Source: Macrococcoides goetzii
Lineage (GTDB): Bacteria > Bacillota > Bacilli > Staphylococcales > Staphylococcaceae
Assembly (NCBI RefSeq): GCF_002742385.2
Contig: NZ_MJBI02000013.1
Coordinates: 1-33,212, forward strand
Reading direction: 5' to 3'
Length of the DNA: 33,212 nucleotides
Positions within the stretch are counted from its first letter, which is position 1; the number at the start of each line of letters is the position of its first letter. The position numbers and the translations under genes are program-made. The notes below the pieces were generated by a model. That model was not told the origin of the DNA. It was given only the letters and a program-made list of their open reading frames with translations, and made no database searches. This document shows, piece after piece, positions 1 to 8,023 of this stretch.

Positions 1-22
1 ATATTTAATCACATGTTTATAT

Positions 23-55
23 GAGTGGGCTGTATTAGCTTTTTACGGCCCACTC
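23..55. repeat. Hairpin repeat, copy 1
   Basis: Inverted repeat with a 12-bp stem: arms GAGTGGGCTGTA (23-34) and TACGGCCCACTC (44-55) with one G-T wobble and a 9-nt loop. It lies downstream of the minus-strand NERD gene and shares its arms with the copy at 85-117. It may be part of a termination region or a dispersed palindromic repeat family; the sequence alone does not decide. Confidence 0.75.
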
Positions 56-84
56 AAAGTAGAAAAATGTGTATTTCTAAGACT

Positions 85-117
85 GAGTGGGCTGTAACAT
101 AAAAATACAGCCCACTC
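85..117. repeat. Hairpin repeat, copy 2
   Basis: Perfect 12-bp inverted repeat: GAGTGGGCTGTA (85-96) and TACAGCCCACTC (106-117) around a 9-nt loop. It begins 5 bases beyond the stop codon of the minus-strand NERD gene, so it can act as that operon's transcription terminator, although no clear U-run follows on the minus strand. On the plus strand a T-rich stretch follows at 126-133. The arm sequence is the same as in copy 1. Confidence 0.75.
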
Positions 118-121
118 GAAA

Positions 122-1030
122 TCAATCTTTTTTAATTTTGTATGTTGCATCTTTAAAACTCCCAATTTTCTCACAATATTGATGTAAATATCTCTTCAAT
201 GTCGTAGCATTCACACCAGTATATTTTTCAAGCTCTTTTCTCGTAAAACTGCCATTTTTAAATAAACTAATATCTTCTATAGCTTCAACGATATAATCTT
301 TTTTACCTATCTCAAAACCACAAATACATTGCATTGTTCGTTGAGACTTTTCTTCAAACATCCCAATAGCACCACAGCTAATGCATTTAATCCCTTTTTC
401 TATATAATCGTAATCATAAAAGTGAACGCGATTGTAATCTTTATCTACATGATGTTCAACTAATAAGAGCCCCAATTTCATATCTTCATTATGAGAAACA
501 AGTGTTTTCAAATATGTTATTACTTCAGTCATTTGACTAAAAAGTACAATATGTTCATTTCCATTGTAACCTTTCAACTTAAATTCAGGATTCACAAATA
601 AAATTCGGCTACTAACTTTGTACTGAAAATGATTCATCTTTATAAATTGTTCTAGTTTACGGTGTGCTCGATCTAGTTGACTGAGCAGCCCTTGATGTAC
701 GTAACCTTGTTCACTAATAAAGTTACCGTTATCAAATCGATATAATCCTGAATAATTTTTAATATCAATATGTATAACCGTATCATTTGCAATAAATAAG
801 AAATCATATTGGGCTGTGCCAAACATATCTAGCGTTAAATCCCATATGCGTACTAATTGCTCAAAATCTTTTATATGCTCAAAAAAAGCATATTCTCCTT
901 CAAATCCCTTTAAATAATTCCTTAAGTTTTGATAATCCAGGTCTTCCAGAATAACTCGTCCATTTATTTTACATAAATATTGATAGTAAAAGTTTCGATG
1001 ATGTCGTTTGAGTAGCATTTGAGCCTCCAT
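122..1030 (-). CDS. NERD-domain protein with zinc ribbon and C-terminal winged helix
   Basis: 302 aa. Residues about 40-150 match the nuclease-related domain (NERD): a Glu in GEYAF (44), Asp76 in QYDFLFI, and Asp89-x-Lys91 in HIDIKN, arranged like a PD-(D/E)XK nuclease core. A short zinc ribbon follows (Cys216/Cys219 and Cys235/Cys237). Residues about 255-295 (FTRKELEKYTGVNATTLKRY) look like a winged-helix or HTH segment. There is no signal peptide or membrane segment, so it is probably cytoplasmic and DNA-acting, but the biochemical role of such proteins is not settled. The gene starts 3 bases after the pdxR stop codon on the same strand, so the two are probably co-transcribed. The domain assignment is fairly secure; nuclease activity is inference. 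Confidence 0.8.
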   Translation of the reverse strand: MEAQMLLKRHHRNFYYQYLCKINGRVILEDLDYQNLRNYLKGFEGEYAFFEHIKDFEQLVRIWDLTLDMFGTAQYDFLFIANDTVIHIDIKNYSGLYRFDNGNFISEQGYVHQGLLSQLDRAHRKLEQFIKMNHFQYKVSSRILFVNPEFKLKGYNGNEHIVLFSQMTEVITYLKTLVSHNEDMKLGLLLVEHHVDKDYNRVHFYDYDYIEKGIKCISCGAIGMFEEKSQRTMQCICGFEIGKKDYIVEAIEDISLFKNGSFTRKELEKYTGVNATTLKRYLHQYCEKIGSFKDATYKIKKD

Positions 1031-1033
1031 AAA

Positions 1034-2371
1034 TTATTGCAATAACCGCTTAATAATTGTTTCTATTTTATCATCCTCAAAACTTCCAAATCCAATAATA
1101 TATTGATTGCTATAACGTGTATTCTGCCCTTCATAATAATCTTGAATTGTATTTATTTCAATATCACGTGTATTTAATTTCTCTTTCGTTTCTAATACAA
1201 AATGCATTCCAGCATCACTTCCAAATATCTCGAAATCATTAAAATAAATATCAATCAAATCCAATGTAAGTTCTAATTTCTTCTTATATATTTTACGCAT
1301 ACGATTAATATTGCGCTCAAACTCACCATCTCTTAAAAATGATGTAATCATAAACTGTATATGCTTGGGAACAGTATTATTAGGTTTATTTTCTAGAGTA
1401 AAATATTTCTCCAACAATAACTTCGGTAAAACCATATAAGCTACACGAATACTAGGGAAAATCGACTTCGAAAATGTACTCATATATATAACTTTGTCAC
1501 TCGCACTCATACCTTGTAAAGCTTTCAAAGGTCTTCCCTTATATCGGAATTCACTATCATAATCATCTTCAATAATAAATCTGTCACCATTATCTGCCCA
1601 TTTTAATAATTCAATGCGGCGCTTCGCGCTAAGCACAACGCCTGTTGGAAATTGATGACTGGGCGTGACATGAACGACACTGGCACCATTACCTAAATCA
1701 CTTGCGATAATACCATCTTCATCAACATTAACATTGATATAATCGCGTTTCTCATACTTCAAAACTTTCTTGATCAAAGGATATCCTGGATTTTCAATAT
1801 AATACTTACGCTCTCCTAAGATTCTCGTTAATAAAGTAAACAGTTGTTCAGTAGAGCTGCCTACGATAATTTGTTCATTACTACAATTGACTCCGCGAGA
1901 ATGATATAAATACCTTCGGATTTCGTTTCTTAACGATAACTCTCCTTGTACATTACCTCGTTCAAGTAATTCAAATTGTTCTTCTTCAAATGCATCACGC
2001 GCATATTTTCGAAACTTCTGAAATGGAAATGATTTAATGTGACTGTCTTCAATTTTAAATGAGATCTTATTACTAGAATCTATATTCTCCTCCAATTCCA
2101 CCGTCTCCCGAGGTATCTTATGAATCGTCTGGATATCTTCTACAAAAAATCCGACTTTAGGTTTTGAATAAATATAGCCTTCATCTAAGAGCTGCTGATA
2201 TGCAATTTCTACTGTTGTTAAGCTTAAATTTAAATGGTTGCTTAGTTTTCTTTTAGAGGGTAGTTTTTCATTAAACTGTAGTTTTCCACCTAATATATCT
2301 TCTTTAATAAATCGATAAAGCTGTGTATATAAAAATTCATTGTCCTCAAAGCGATATGTGAGCATCTCCAT
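1034..2371 (-). CDS. pdxR: MocR/GntR-type PLP-dependent regulator of pyridoxal phosphate synthesis
   Basis: 445 aa, the normal length for the MocR family. Residues 10-75 form a GntR-type winged helix (KLPSKRKLSNHLNLSLTTVE). Residues about 110-445 are a fold-type I aminotransferase domain with the MocR hallmark EDDYDSEFRY (268-277) and the PLP-binding lysine Lys302 in TFSKSIFPSIR. The gene is divergent from pdxST, the standard arrangement for PdxR, which senses PLP and controls pdxST. The ATG at 2371 is preceded by AAGGGG (2381-2386). An inverted repeat in the shared intergenic region is a candidate operator. The NERD gene follows after 3 bases. Family assignment is secure; the specific role as PdxR rests on its position. 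Confidence 0.9.
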   Translation of the reverse strand: MEMLTYRFEDNEFLYTQLYRFIKEDILGGKLQFNEKLPSKRKLSNHLNLSLTTVEIAYQQLLDEGYIYSKPKVGFFVEDIQTIHKIPRETVELEENIDSSNKISFKIEDSHIKSFPFQKFRKYARDAFEEEQFELLERGNVQGELSLRNEIRRYLYHSRGVNCSNEQIIVGSSTEQLFTLLTRILGERKYYIENPGYPLIKKVLKYEKRDYINVNVDEDGIIASDLGNGASVVHVTPSHQFPTGVVLSAKRRIELLKWADNGDRFIIEDDYDSEFRYKGRPLKALQGMSASDKVIYMSTFSKSIFPSIRVAYMVLPKLLLEKYFTLENKPNNTVPKHIQFMITSFLRDGEFERNINRMRKIYKKKLELTLDLIDIYFNDFEIFGSDAGMHFVLETKEKLNTRDIEINTIQDYYEGQNTRYSNQYIIGFGSFEDDKIETIIKRLLQ

Positions 2372-2401
2372 ATAAACTGACCCCTTAATATTATTAAAAA
2401 C

Positions 2402-2420
2402 TGGTACTTTTATAATACCA
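2402..2420. promoter_or_regulatory. Candidate PdxR operator
   Basis: Inverted repeat TGGTA (2402-2406) / TACCA (2416-2420) with a 9-base spacer, in the 107-base region between divergent pdxR and pdxS. ATACCA-type half sites are known for the related MocR regulator GabR, which makes this a plausible PdxR site. No strong sigma-A promoter could be assigned with confidence for either gene here. Confidence 0.45.
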
Positions 2421-2478
2421 AATATTACGTTACATTAGTCTATGTAAACAAAAATTCAGACTATTTTGAGGTGTAAAG

Positions 2479-3366
2479 ATGAGTAAAATTGTAGGATCAG
2501 ATAAAGTTAAACGTGGTATGGCAGAAATGCAAAAAGGCGGCGTTATTATGGACGTTGTTAACGCTGAACAAGCTAAGATTGCTGAAGCTGCTGGGGCAGT
2601 AGCGGTAATGGCATTAGAGCGTGTACCAAGTGATATTCGTGCAGCAGGTGGCGTAGCGCGTATGGCTGACCCACGCATCGTTGAAGAAGTAATGAATGCA
2701 GTATCTATTCCTGTTATGGCAAAAGGTCGTATCGGTCATATTACAGAAGCACGTGTATTAGAAGCTATGGGTGTTGACTATATCGATGAATCAGAAGTAT
2801 TAACACCAGCAGATGAAGAATTCCACTTAAAGAAAGATGAATTTACAGTACCTTTCGTTTGTGGATGCCGTGATTTAGGAGAAGCAGCGCGTCGTATTGG
2901 TGAAGGTGCAGCGATGTTACGTACGAAAGGTGAGCCTGGTACAGGAAATATCGTTGAAGCTGTGCGTCACTTACGTAAAGTAAATGCACAAGTGCGTAAA
3001 TTATCTGTAATGAACGATGATGAAATTATGACAGAAGCAAAACTTTTAGGTGCACCATATGAAGTATTAAAAGAAATTAAAGCTTTAGGTAAGTTACCAG
3101 TTGTAAACTTTGCTGCAGGTGGTGTAGCTACTCCAGCGGATGCAGCTTTAATGATGGAATTAGGAGCTGACGGTGTATTCGTAGGTTCTGGTATCTTCAA
3201 ATCAGAATCACCTGAGAAATTTGCGAAAGCAATCGTTCAAGCGACAACGCATTATCAAGACTACAAATTAATCGGTGAACTTTCTAAAGAGTTAGGTGCA
3301 GCGATGAAAGGTTTAGATATTAATAAACTTTCTTTAGAAGAAAGAATGCAGGAACGTGGCTGGTAA
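2479..3366 (+). CDS. pdxS: Pyridoxal 5'-phosphate synthase, synthase subunit
   Basis: 295 aa, full length for PdxS. It condenses ribose 5-phosphate, glyceraldehyde 3-phosphate and ammonia to PLP in the deoxyxylulose-independent vitamin B6 route. The TIM-barrel signatures are all visible: Asp25 in GVIMD, the Schiff-base lysine Lys82 in MAKGRIGH, the second lysine Lys150 in [10 protein letters not shown], and the phosphate-binding [10 protein letters not shown] and [12 protein letters not shown] segments. GAGGTG (2468-2473) precedes the ATG. pdxT follows after one base. In this family twelve PdxS subunits carry glutaminase PdxT, with ammonia channelled between them. Confidence 0.98.
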   Translation: MSKIVGSDKVKRGMAEMQKGGVIMDVVNAEQAKIAEAAGAVAVMALERVPSDIRAAGGVARMADPRIVEEVMNAVSIPVMAKGRIGHITEARVLEAMGVDYIDESEVLTPADEEFHLKKDEFTVPFVCGCRDLGEAARRIGEGAAMLRTKGEPGTGNIVEAVRHLRKVNAQVRKLSVMNDDEIMTEAKLLGAPYEVLKEIKALGKLPVVNFAAGGVATPADAALMMELGADGVFVGSGIFKSESPEKFAKAIVQATTHYQDYKLIGELSKELGAAMKGLDINKLSLEERMQERGW

Positions 3367-3367
3367 G

Positions 3368-3928
3368 ATGAAGATAGGTGTATTAGCACTGCAAGGTGCT
3401 GTAAGAGAGCATATTCATCATATTGAACTAGCAGGTCACACTGGAGTGCCTGTAAAGCGTGTAGAACAACTAGAAGATATCGATGGATTAGTATTGCCCG
3501 GCGGAGAATCAACAACGATGCGTCGCTTGATGGATCTCTATGGCTTTACTGAAACGTTACGCCAAAGTGACTTACCGATGTATGGTACATGTGCTGGTTT
3601 AATCTTACTTGCAAATGATATCGTCGGTTATGATGAAGGTCATCTAAAGAAGATGGATATCACGGTTGAACGTAATTCATTTGGACGACAAGTCGATAGC
3701 TTTGAAGCCGATCTAGACGTTAAAGGCATTGAAGAACAAGTCAATGCAGTTTTTATCCGTGCGCCACATATTGAGTCAGTTGGTTCAGAAGTGGAAGTGT
3801 TAAGCACAGTAGAAGATAAGATGGTAGCAGTTAAACAAGGAAAATATCTCGGTATATCATTCCATCCGGAACTTACTGAAGATTATAAGATTATGAAATA
3901 TTTTATAGAAGAAATGGTTCAATCATAA
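3368..3928 (+). CDS. pdxT: Pyridoxal 5'-phosphate synthase, glutaminase subunit
   Basis: 186 aa class I glutaminase that supplies ammonia to PdxS. The oxyanion/substrate motif GGESTT is at residues 45-50, the nucleophile Cys75 in MYGTCAG, and the catalytic His166/Glu168 in SFHPEL. The ATG at 3368 is preferred: it gives the conserved [10 protein letters not shown] start just past the pdxS stop codon. An in-frame GTG at 3356 would add four residues inside the pdxS end and has no spaced Shine-Dalgarno site. An intrinsic terminator overlaps the stop codon, so pdxST is a two-gene operon. Confidence 0.97.
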   Translation: MKIGVLALQGAVREHIHHIELAGHTGVPVKRVEQLEDIDGLVLPGGESTTMRRLMDLYGFTETLRQSDLPMYGTCAGLILLANDIVGYDEGHLKKMDITVERNSFGRQVDSFEADLDVKGIEEQVNAVFIRAPHIESVGSEVEVLSTVEDKMVAVKQGKYLGISFHPELTEDYKIMKYFIEEMVQS

Positions 3929-3956
3929 ACTCCAGTGCACACTGGAGTTTTTTTCT
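3928..3956 (+). terminator. Terminator of pdxST
   Basis: Perfect 9-bp stem AACTCCAGT (3928-3936) / ACTGGAGTT (3941-3949) with a GCAC loop, followed by a T-rich tail. Confidence 0.92.
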
Positions 3957-3985
3957 TTTAGAAATAATTTAATGCGTGCTATAAT
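3957..3985 (+). promoter_or_regulatory. Sigma-A promoter of the nitroreductase gene
   Basis: Extended -10 TGC-TATAAT (TATAAT at 3980-3985) with TTTAGA (3957-3962) 17 bases upstream. The implied start near 3992 lies downstream of the in-frame ATG at 3972, which supports the ATG at 4023 as the translation start. Confidence 0.7.
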
Positions 3986-4022
3986 CTATCAGTATAAAAA
4001 AGTGATAAAGGAGTATTTATTA

Positions 4023-4688
4023 ATGAAAGGATTAACATTAAAAGAAGCAATTGAATCACGTCATTCTATTAAAGAATTCGATCCCGAAGTAAAAATTCCA
4101 CAAGAAACGATGGAAGAAATGATTGCACTTGCTACTAAAGCACCATCCTCTATTAATTTACAGCCATGGCGTTTTGTCATCATTGAGTCAGATGAAGCGA
4201 AAGAAGCGATTCGAGATCTTGTGCAATTTAATACACGTCAACTTGATACTAGTGCAGCATTTGTCCTTGTACTTTCAGATAACAATCATGTGAACGATCT
4301 GGATAGAATAATGCAGAAGAATGTTTCAAAAGGTTATATGAATCAAATTGTAAAAACTGAAAATACACAAATTATGCAGCAGTTAATTGATAAAGCGCCT
4401 AAAGAATTAATGTATGCGCAAGGTATGATGGATGCTAGTATGGCAGCGATGCAGTTTATGCTGATTGCAAAAGATTACGGTTATGACACGAATCCTATCG
4501 GTGGATTTGAGCGTCTTGAAGTTCTAGATGCCTTAAATATTGATAGTGAACGTTATGCACCTGTAATGTGCATTGCAATAGGTAAAGGTATTAAAGAACA
4601 TTATCCATCAAGCAGACATGATGTTTCAGAAATAATGTCATATAATATTTCTGAAACTGGTGTGGTTGGTATGAAAAAAGGTTTTTAA
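4023..4688 (+). CDS. Nitroreductase-family FMN oxidoreductase
   Basis: 221 aa. The N-terminal SRHSIKEFD and APSSINLQPWRF motifs are the FMN-binding signatures of the nitroreductase family, and the C-terminal segment GYDTNPIGGFE completes the fold. Such enzymes are dimeric, cytoplasmic and NAD(P)H-dependent, reducing nitro compounds or quinones; the natural substrate cannot be read from sequence. The ATG at 4023 is chosen because AAAGGAG (4007-4013) is correctly spaced and the promoter lies between it and the alternative ATG at 3972. It is monocistronic: a terminator precedes it and a bidirectional one follows. Confidence 0.9.
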   Translation: MKGLTLKEAIESRHSIKEFDPEVKIPQETMEEMIALATKAPSSINLQPWRFVIIESDEAKEAIRDLVQFNTRQLDTSAAFVLVLSDNNHVNDLDRIMQKNVSKGYMNQIVKTENTQIMQQLIDKAPKELMYAQGMMDASMAAMQFMLIAKDYGYDTNPIGGFERLEVLDALNIDSERYAPVMCIAIGKGIKEHYPSSRHDVSEIMSYNISETGVVGMKKGF

Positions 4689-4690
4689 TC

Positions 4691-4726
4691 AAAAAAAGCT
4701 CAATCTGAATTTCAGATTGAGCTTTT
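4691..4726. terminator. Bidirectional terminator between the nitroreductase gene and nupC
   Basis: Near-perfect palindrome: GCTCAATCTGAA (4698-4709) and TTCAGATTGAGC (4711-4722), with an A-tract on the left (4691-4697) and TTTT on the right. It serves the convergent nitroreductase and nupC genes. Confidence 0.93.
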
Positions 4727-4730
4727 ACTA

Positions 4731-5960
4731 TTATAAGAAGAATCCAGCAATTGTTGCTGAGATAAATGATACAAGCGTTGCACCATATAATAATTTTAAA
4801 CCGAAACGAGCCACGACATCACCTTGTTCATCGTTCAATGATTTGATTGCTCCTGCAATAATACCGATAGAAGAGAAGTTCGCAAATGATACTAAGAATA
4901 CTGATACAATACCAATTGCACGTTCTGATAATTCGCCGGTATTACCTTTGACAATTGATTGAACGTCTAACATTGCAACAAACTCATTTGATACAAGTTT
5001 TGTAGCCATAATCGATCCTGCACGCACTGCATCATCCCATGCAATACCTGTTAAGAATGCAAGTGGTGCAAATACATAACCTAGAATAGTCTGGAAGTTG
5101 ACGTCACCAGGTGTAAATGCATCAACGATACCATTAAGCATCGCGATTAAAGCGATATATCCTATTAACATTGCAGCAACAATTACCGCAACCTTAAATC
5201 CATCTAAAATATATTCTCCTAACATTTCAAAGAATGATTGTTTCTTTTCATCTGTATTTGTACCCATAATTACAGCATTTTCTTCTTCTGCTGAAACAAC
5301 GTAAGGATTGATGATTGAAGCAATGATGAAACCACCAAATAAGTTTAAGATAATAGCTGTCACGACATATTTAGGTTCAATCATCGTAAAATATGCCCCG
5401 ACGATAGATAGTGATACCGTACTCATTGCTGAAGCAGTCAATGTATATAAACGATGCTTTGGAATAAAAGGTAATTGTTTCTTAATAGAAATGAATACTT
5501 CTGATTGCCCTAAAATTGCTGCAGCTACTGCATTAAATGATTCTAATTTCCCCATACCGTTTACTTTAGAAATCAGCCATCCTAAGTATTTAATAATGAA
5601 CGGTAAGATCTTTAAGTACTGCAAGATTCCGATTAAAGCTGAAATAAATGTGATCGGTAATAATACATCCATAAAGAATGTTGAAGCAGCAGGTACTTTA
5701 CCGACAGCTGGATTTTCCAGACCGCCAAATACGAAGTTGACACCTTGTTCTGCATAGCCTAATAAATAACCAAAACCTGTAGCTAATGCTTCTACTAATT
5801 TAATACCACCTGAAGTTTTAAGTAAAAGAAAAGCAAGTAGAAACTGAATGGCCAACATGATGCCGATATATTGCCAACGCACACTCTTTTTATCTGAACT
5901 CATAACCCACGCAAGTAACAAGAAGACAACAAGACCGACGATACCGATAATATAATTCAT
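4731..5960 (-). CDS. nupC: Concentrative nucleoside transporter (CNT family)
   Basis: 409 aa, typical for bacterial NupC. A cation:nucleoside symporter of the cytoplasmic membrane, with about ten hydrophobic segments and the signature GQSEVF at 151-156 plus the central [19 protein letters not shown] stretch. The start ATG (5958-5960) is preceded by AAAGGAGAG on the minus strand. The gene is monocistronic, reading away from the ctsR operon. Its promoter (TTGTTT/TATAGT) overlaps a cre-like sequence and a 12-bp palindrome, so regulation by carbon status and by another repressor is plausible. The exact nucleoside specificity cannot be stated. Confidence 0.94.
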   Translation of the reverse strand: MNYIIGIVGLVVFLLLAWVMSSDKKSVRWQYIGIMLAIQFLLAFLLLKTSGGIKLVEALATGFGYLLGYAEQGVNFVFGGLENPAVGKVPAASTFFMDVLLPITFISALIGILQYLKILPFIIKYLGWLISKVNGMGKLESFNAVAAAILGQSEVFISIKKQLPFIPKHRLYTLTASAMSTVSLSIVGAYFTMIEPKYVVTAIILNLFGGFIIASIINPYVVSAEEENAVIMGTNTDEKKQSFFEMLGEYILDGFKVAVIVAAMLIGYIALIAMLNGIVDAFTPGDVNFQTILGYVFAPLAFLTGIAWDDAVRAGSIMATKLVSNEFVAMLDVQSIVKGNTGELSERAIGIVSVFLVSFANFSSIGIIAGAIKSLNDEQGDVVARFGLKLLYGATLVSFISATIAGFFL

Positions 5961-6003
5961 GAAATCTCTCCTTTAGTCATATTTTTTATACTATAGATAT
6001 CAT

Positions 6004-6032
6004 ACTATACAACGAATGAAAGCGCTAAACAA
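6004..6032 (-). promoter_or_regulatory. nupC promoter
   Basis: On the minus strand, TTGTTT (6032-6027), a 17-base spacer, then TATAGT (6009-6004), about 45 bases upstream of the nupC start codon. Confidence 0.7.
6017..6030. promoter_or_regulatory. cre-like (CcpA) site in the nupC promoter
   Basis: TGAAAGCGCTAAAC has a perfect left half and AGCGCT core of a cre site but mismatches in the right half. It lies between the -10 and -35 of nupC, where CcpA binding would repress. Degenerate, so tentative. Confidence 0.4.
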
Positions 6033-6059
6033 ATTTTCAACTTATCATGAAAATTTGTT
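6028..6059. promoter_or_regulatory. 12-bp inverted repeat, candidate nupC operator
   Basis: AACAAATTTTCA (6028-6039) and TGAAAATTTGTT (6048-6059) are exact inverse complements separated by 8 bases. The left arm overlaps the nupC -35 hexamer. The shape suits a dimeric regulator; its identity is unknown. Confidence 0.55.
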
Positions 6060-6076
6060 CATCAAGAAAGGTCAAA
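6060..6076 (+). promoter_or_regulatory. Degenerate second CtsR box
   Basis: GGTCAAA (6070-6076) is a perfect CtsR heptad; the expected preceding heptad three bases upstream is degenerate (CATCAAG, 6060-6066). A partial inverted heptad TTTGATT follows at 6084-6090. Possibly an auxiliary site. Confidence 0.35.
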
Positions 6077-6084
6077 CAAATTAT

Positions 6085-6113
6085 TTGATTAACAAAGTAG
6101 GATTAAATATAAT
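6085..6113 (+). promoter_or_regulatory. Sigma-A promoter of the ctsR operon
   Basis: TTGATT (6085-6090), a 17-base spacer, TATAAT (6108-6113). The predicted start near 6120 lies inside the CtsR box, as expected for a repressed heat-shock promoter. Confidence 0.85.
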
Positions 6114-6115
6114 TA

Positions 6116-6132
6116 AGTCAAAGAAGGTCAAA
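6116..6132 (+). promoter_or_regulatory. CtsR operator
   Basis: AGTCAAA-GAA-GGTCAAA exactly matches the known CtsR tandem heptad consensus (RGTCAAA-NAN-RGTCAAA). It sits directly downstream of the -10, covering the transcription start. This is direct sequence evidence for autoregulation of the operon by CtsR. Confidence 0.95.
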
Positions 6133-6145
6133 GGTGGGTGATGTC

Positions 6146-6607
6146 ATGCACAATATGTCAGATATAATTGAACAATATTTAAAACAGTTACTTGAAGAAG
6201 CGCAGGATGATGTTGTCGTAATTAAACGTGCACATATTGCTGAAAAGTTTGATTGCGTTCCCTCACAGTTGAACTATGTCATTAAAACGCGCTTCACGAA
6301 TGAACACGGCTATCAGATTGAAAGTAAACGTGGTGGTGGAGGTTATATTCGTATCACAAAGATTGAATCCAATAATAAGGCAGCGTTTATTGAGCATTTA
6401 ATGGAATTAACAGGGAAACAGATTTCACAACAAAATGCTGAACGTATTATAGAAGGTTTACACCAAAATGAATTGATTAATGAGCGCGAGAAAAAGATTA
6501 TACTTGGTACGATTCATCGTGATGTTTTAATGGTAGATGTACCTTATCGTGATTATATACGTGCTAATATTTTACAAAATGTGCTGAATATCATTCATTA
6601 TAACTAA
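6146..6607 (+). CDS. ctsR: Class III heat-shock repressor CtsR
   Basis: 153 aa. DNA-binding repressor of clp genes. The N-terminal winged helix contains [16 protein letters not shown] and the glycine-rich wing [11 protein letters not shown] that contacts the operator and acts as the heat sensor in this family. The C-terminal half is the dimerisation and McsB-responsive region. The ATG at 6146 gives [12 protein letters not shown], the staphylococcal start, with AGGTGGG (6132-6138) upstream; an in-frame GTG at 6134 lies inside the Shine-Dalgarno sequence. First gene of ctsR-mcsA-mcsB-clpC, with its own CtsR box at 6116-6132. Confidence 0.97.
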   Translation: MHNMSDIIEQYLKQLLEEAQDDVVVIKRAHIAEKFDCVPSQLNYVIKTRFTNEHGYQIESKRGGGGYIRITKIESNNKAAFIEHLMELTGKQISQQNAERIIEGLHQNELINEREKKIILGTIHRDVLMVDVPYRDYIRANILQNVLNIIHYN

Positions 6608-6618
6608 GGAGAGATTGT

Positions 6619-7011
6619 ATGCCATACGAAGAAGAATTTTCAATGAATCAGTTACTCAAACACTTGTTAAATAGTGGTGAGTTTCAAGCAGCCCATACAC
6701 CTGACAAGTGTCCAAATTGTGGACTGACTTTAAGAGAAGCATTACACATCGGCAAATTTGGTTGTCATGAATGTTATAACACATTTAGTGATTATGTACC
6801 GCAAGTCATTGAACGTGTGCAAGCTGGTAATTTACAGCATATTGGTGTAACACCACATAAATCACAAGAAAAGATTGCACTGAAGAAAAAGATAGAAGCA
6901 CTGGAAGAGAAATTACAATCATTAGTAGAAAAACAAGCGTTTGAAGAAGCGGTTGGTGTGCGTGATGAGATTCGTGCACTGAAGGAAGGTGGAGATGCAC
7001 ATGCTGAATAA
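6619..7011 (+). CDS. mcsA: McsA, activator of the protein-arginine kinase (short form)
   Basis: 130 aa. McsA stimulates McsB and so tunes CtsR and ClpC; in S. aureus it is also linked to heavy-metal tolerance. One zinc finger is visible (CPNC 31-34, CHEC 49-52), followed by a coiled UVR-type segment at about 85-122 ([14 protein letters not shown]...[15 protein letters not shown]). Usual McsA proteins are about 185 residues with an additional N-terminal CxxC...CxxC zinc finger; that finger is absent. The start is firm: AAGGAGAG (6606-6613) precedes the ATG and an in-frame TAA at 6601-6603 closes the frame upstream, so no longer form exists. It overlaps mcsB. Confidence 0.93.
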   Translation: MPYEEEFSMNQLLKHLLNSGEFQAAHTPDKCPNCGLTLREALHIGKFGCHECYNTFSDYVPQVIERVQAGNLQHIGVTPHKSQEKIALKKKIEALEEKLQSLVEKQAFEEAVGVRDEIRALKEGGDAHAE

Positions 7012-8011
7012 ACATCTTCAGAATATATTAAGTGACTGGATGCAGACAGCTGATGAACCTGCCGTTATCTTAAGTTCACGTATCAGACTCGCACGTAATC
7101 TGGAAAATTTCGTGCATCCGATGATGTTTGCTGAAGATACTGCTGATAAAGTAATTGAAGAAGTGTCGAATGTATTAACGGAGGATTACGAACTAATAAA
7201 GATGTCTGAAACACCGATGAAAGAGCGCCAAATGCTGGTTGTTAAACATTTGATCAGCAAAGAATTGATGGATACGAAACATGGTGCAGTATTAATCAAT
7301 GAAGATGAATCAGAAAGTATCATGGTTAACGAAGAAGATCATATTCGGATACAAGTTTTAGGACATGATTTATCACTGCACCATTTATATGAAAAAGCTC
7401 GCACTATAGACAAAAAACTTGATGAAAAACTTATGATTTCTTATGATGAGCACTACGGTTATCTTACAACTTGCCCAACGAATATAGGAACGGGTTTACG
7501 TGCAAGTGTTATGCTACATTTGCCGGGGCTTTCTATAATGAAACGTATGTCGCGAATCGCACAAACGATTAATCGGTTTGGATTTACGATTCGTGGTATT
7601 TATGGGGAAGGTACACAGGCCTTAGGGCATGTGTATCAAGTGTCAAATCAGCTGACGCTTGGTAAATCTGAAGAGAGTATCATAGATGATCTAACGCAGG
7701 TTGTTGAACAAATTATTGAAGAAGAAATCAATATGCGTAAGCGTATGAATAATTATGACCATGTCGATACAGTAGATAGAATTTACAGAAGCTTAGGGAT
7801 ACTCAAGTATAGTCATAAAATTTCTGTAGAAGAAGCAAGTCTTAGGTTAAGTGAGATTAAACTGGGTATTGATATGGGCATCATAAAAGATACGCCGTTT
7901 AGATTTAATGAACTGATGGTTGCTATACAGGCACCATTTATTGATAAATTGTATCCAGAGAATAAACAAATAGATGAAAAAAGAGCACAAATGCTACGAG
8001 AGCATTTGTAA
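7001..8011 (+). CDS. mcsB: Protein-arginine kinase McsB
   Basis: 336 aa, the staphylococcal length. McsB phosphorylates arginines, marking damaged proteins for ClpC-ClpP and inactivating CtsR. The phosphagen-kinase-like core shows [10 protein letters not shown] (25-34), NEEDHIRIQ (110-118) and [20 protein letters not shown] with the catalytic-region Cys158; GIYGEG lies further on. The ATG at 7001 has GGTGGAG upstream with 6-base spacing and overlaps the mcsA end by 11 bases; an ATG at 6995 would add two residues and is the alternative. A full coupling partner, McsA, is immediately upstream. Confidence 0.96.
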   Translation: MLNKHLQNILSDWMQTADEPAVILSSRIRLARNLENFVHPMMFAEDTADKVIEEVSNVLTEDYELIKMSETPMKERQMLVVKHLISKELMDTKHGAVLINEDESESIMVNEEDHIRIQVLGHDLSLHHLYEKARTIDKKLDEKLMISYDEHYGYLTTCPTNIGTGLRASVMLHLPGLSIMKRMSRIAQTINRFGFTIRGIYGEGTQALGHVYQVSNQLTLGKSEESIIDDLTQVVEQIIEEEINMRKRMNNYDHVDTVDRIYRSLGILKYSHKISVEEASLRLSEIKLGIDMGIIKDTPFRFNELMVAIQAPFIDKLYPENKQIDEKRAQMLREHL

Positions 8012-8023
8012 GGAGGATAAAAT

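Noticed and set aside
5098-5757. Plus-strand open frames inside nupC (68 and 149 aa)
   Set aside because: Antisense shadows of the transporter, without ribosome binding sites or recognisable domains.
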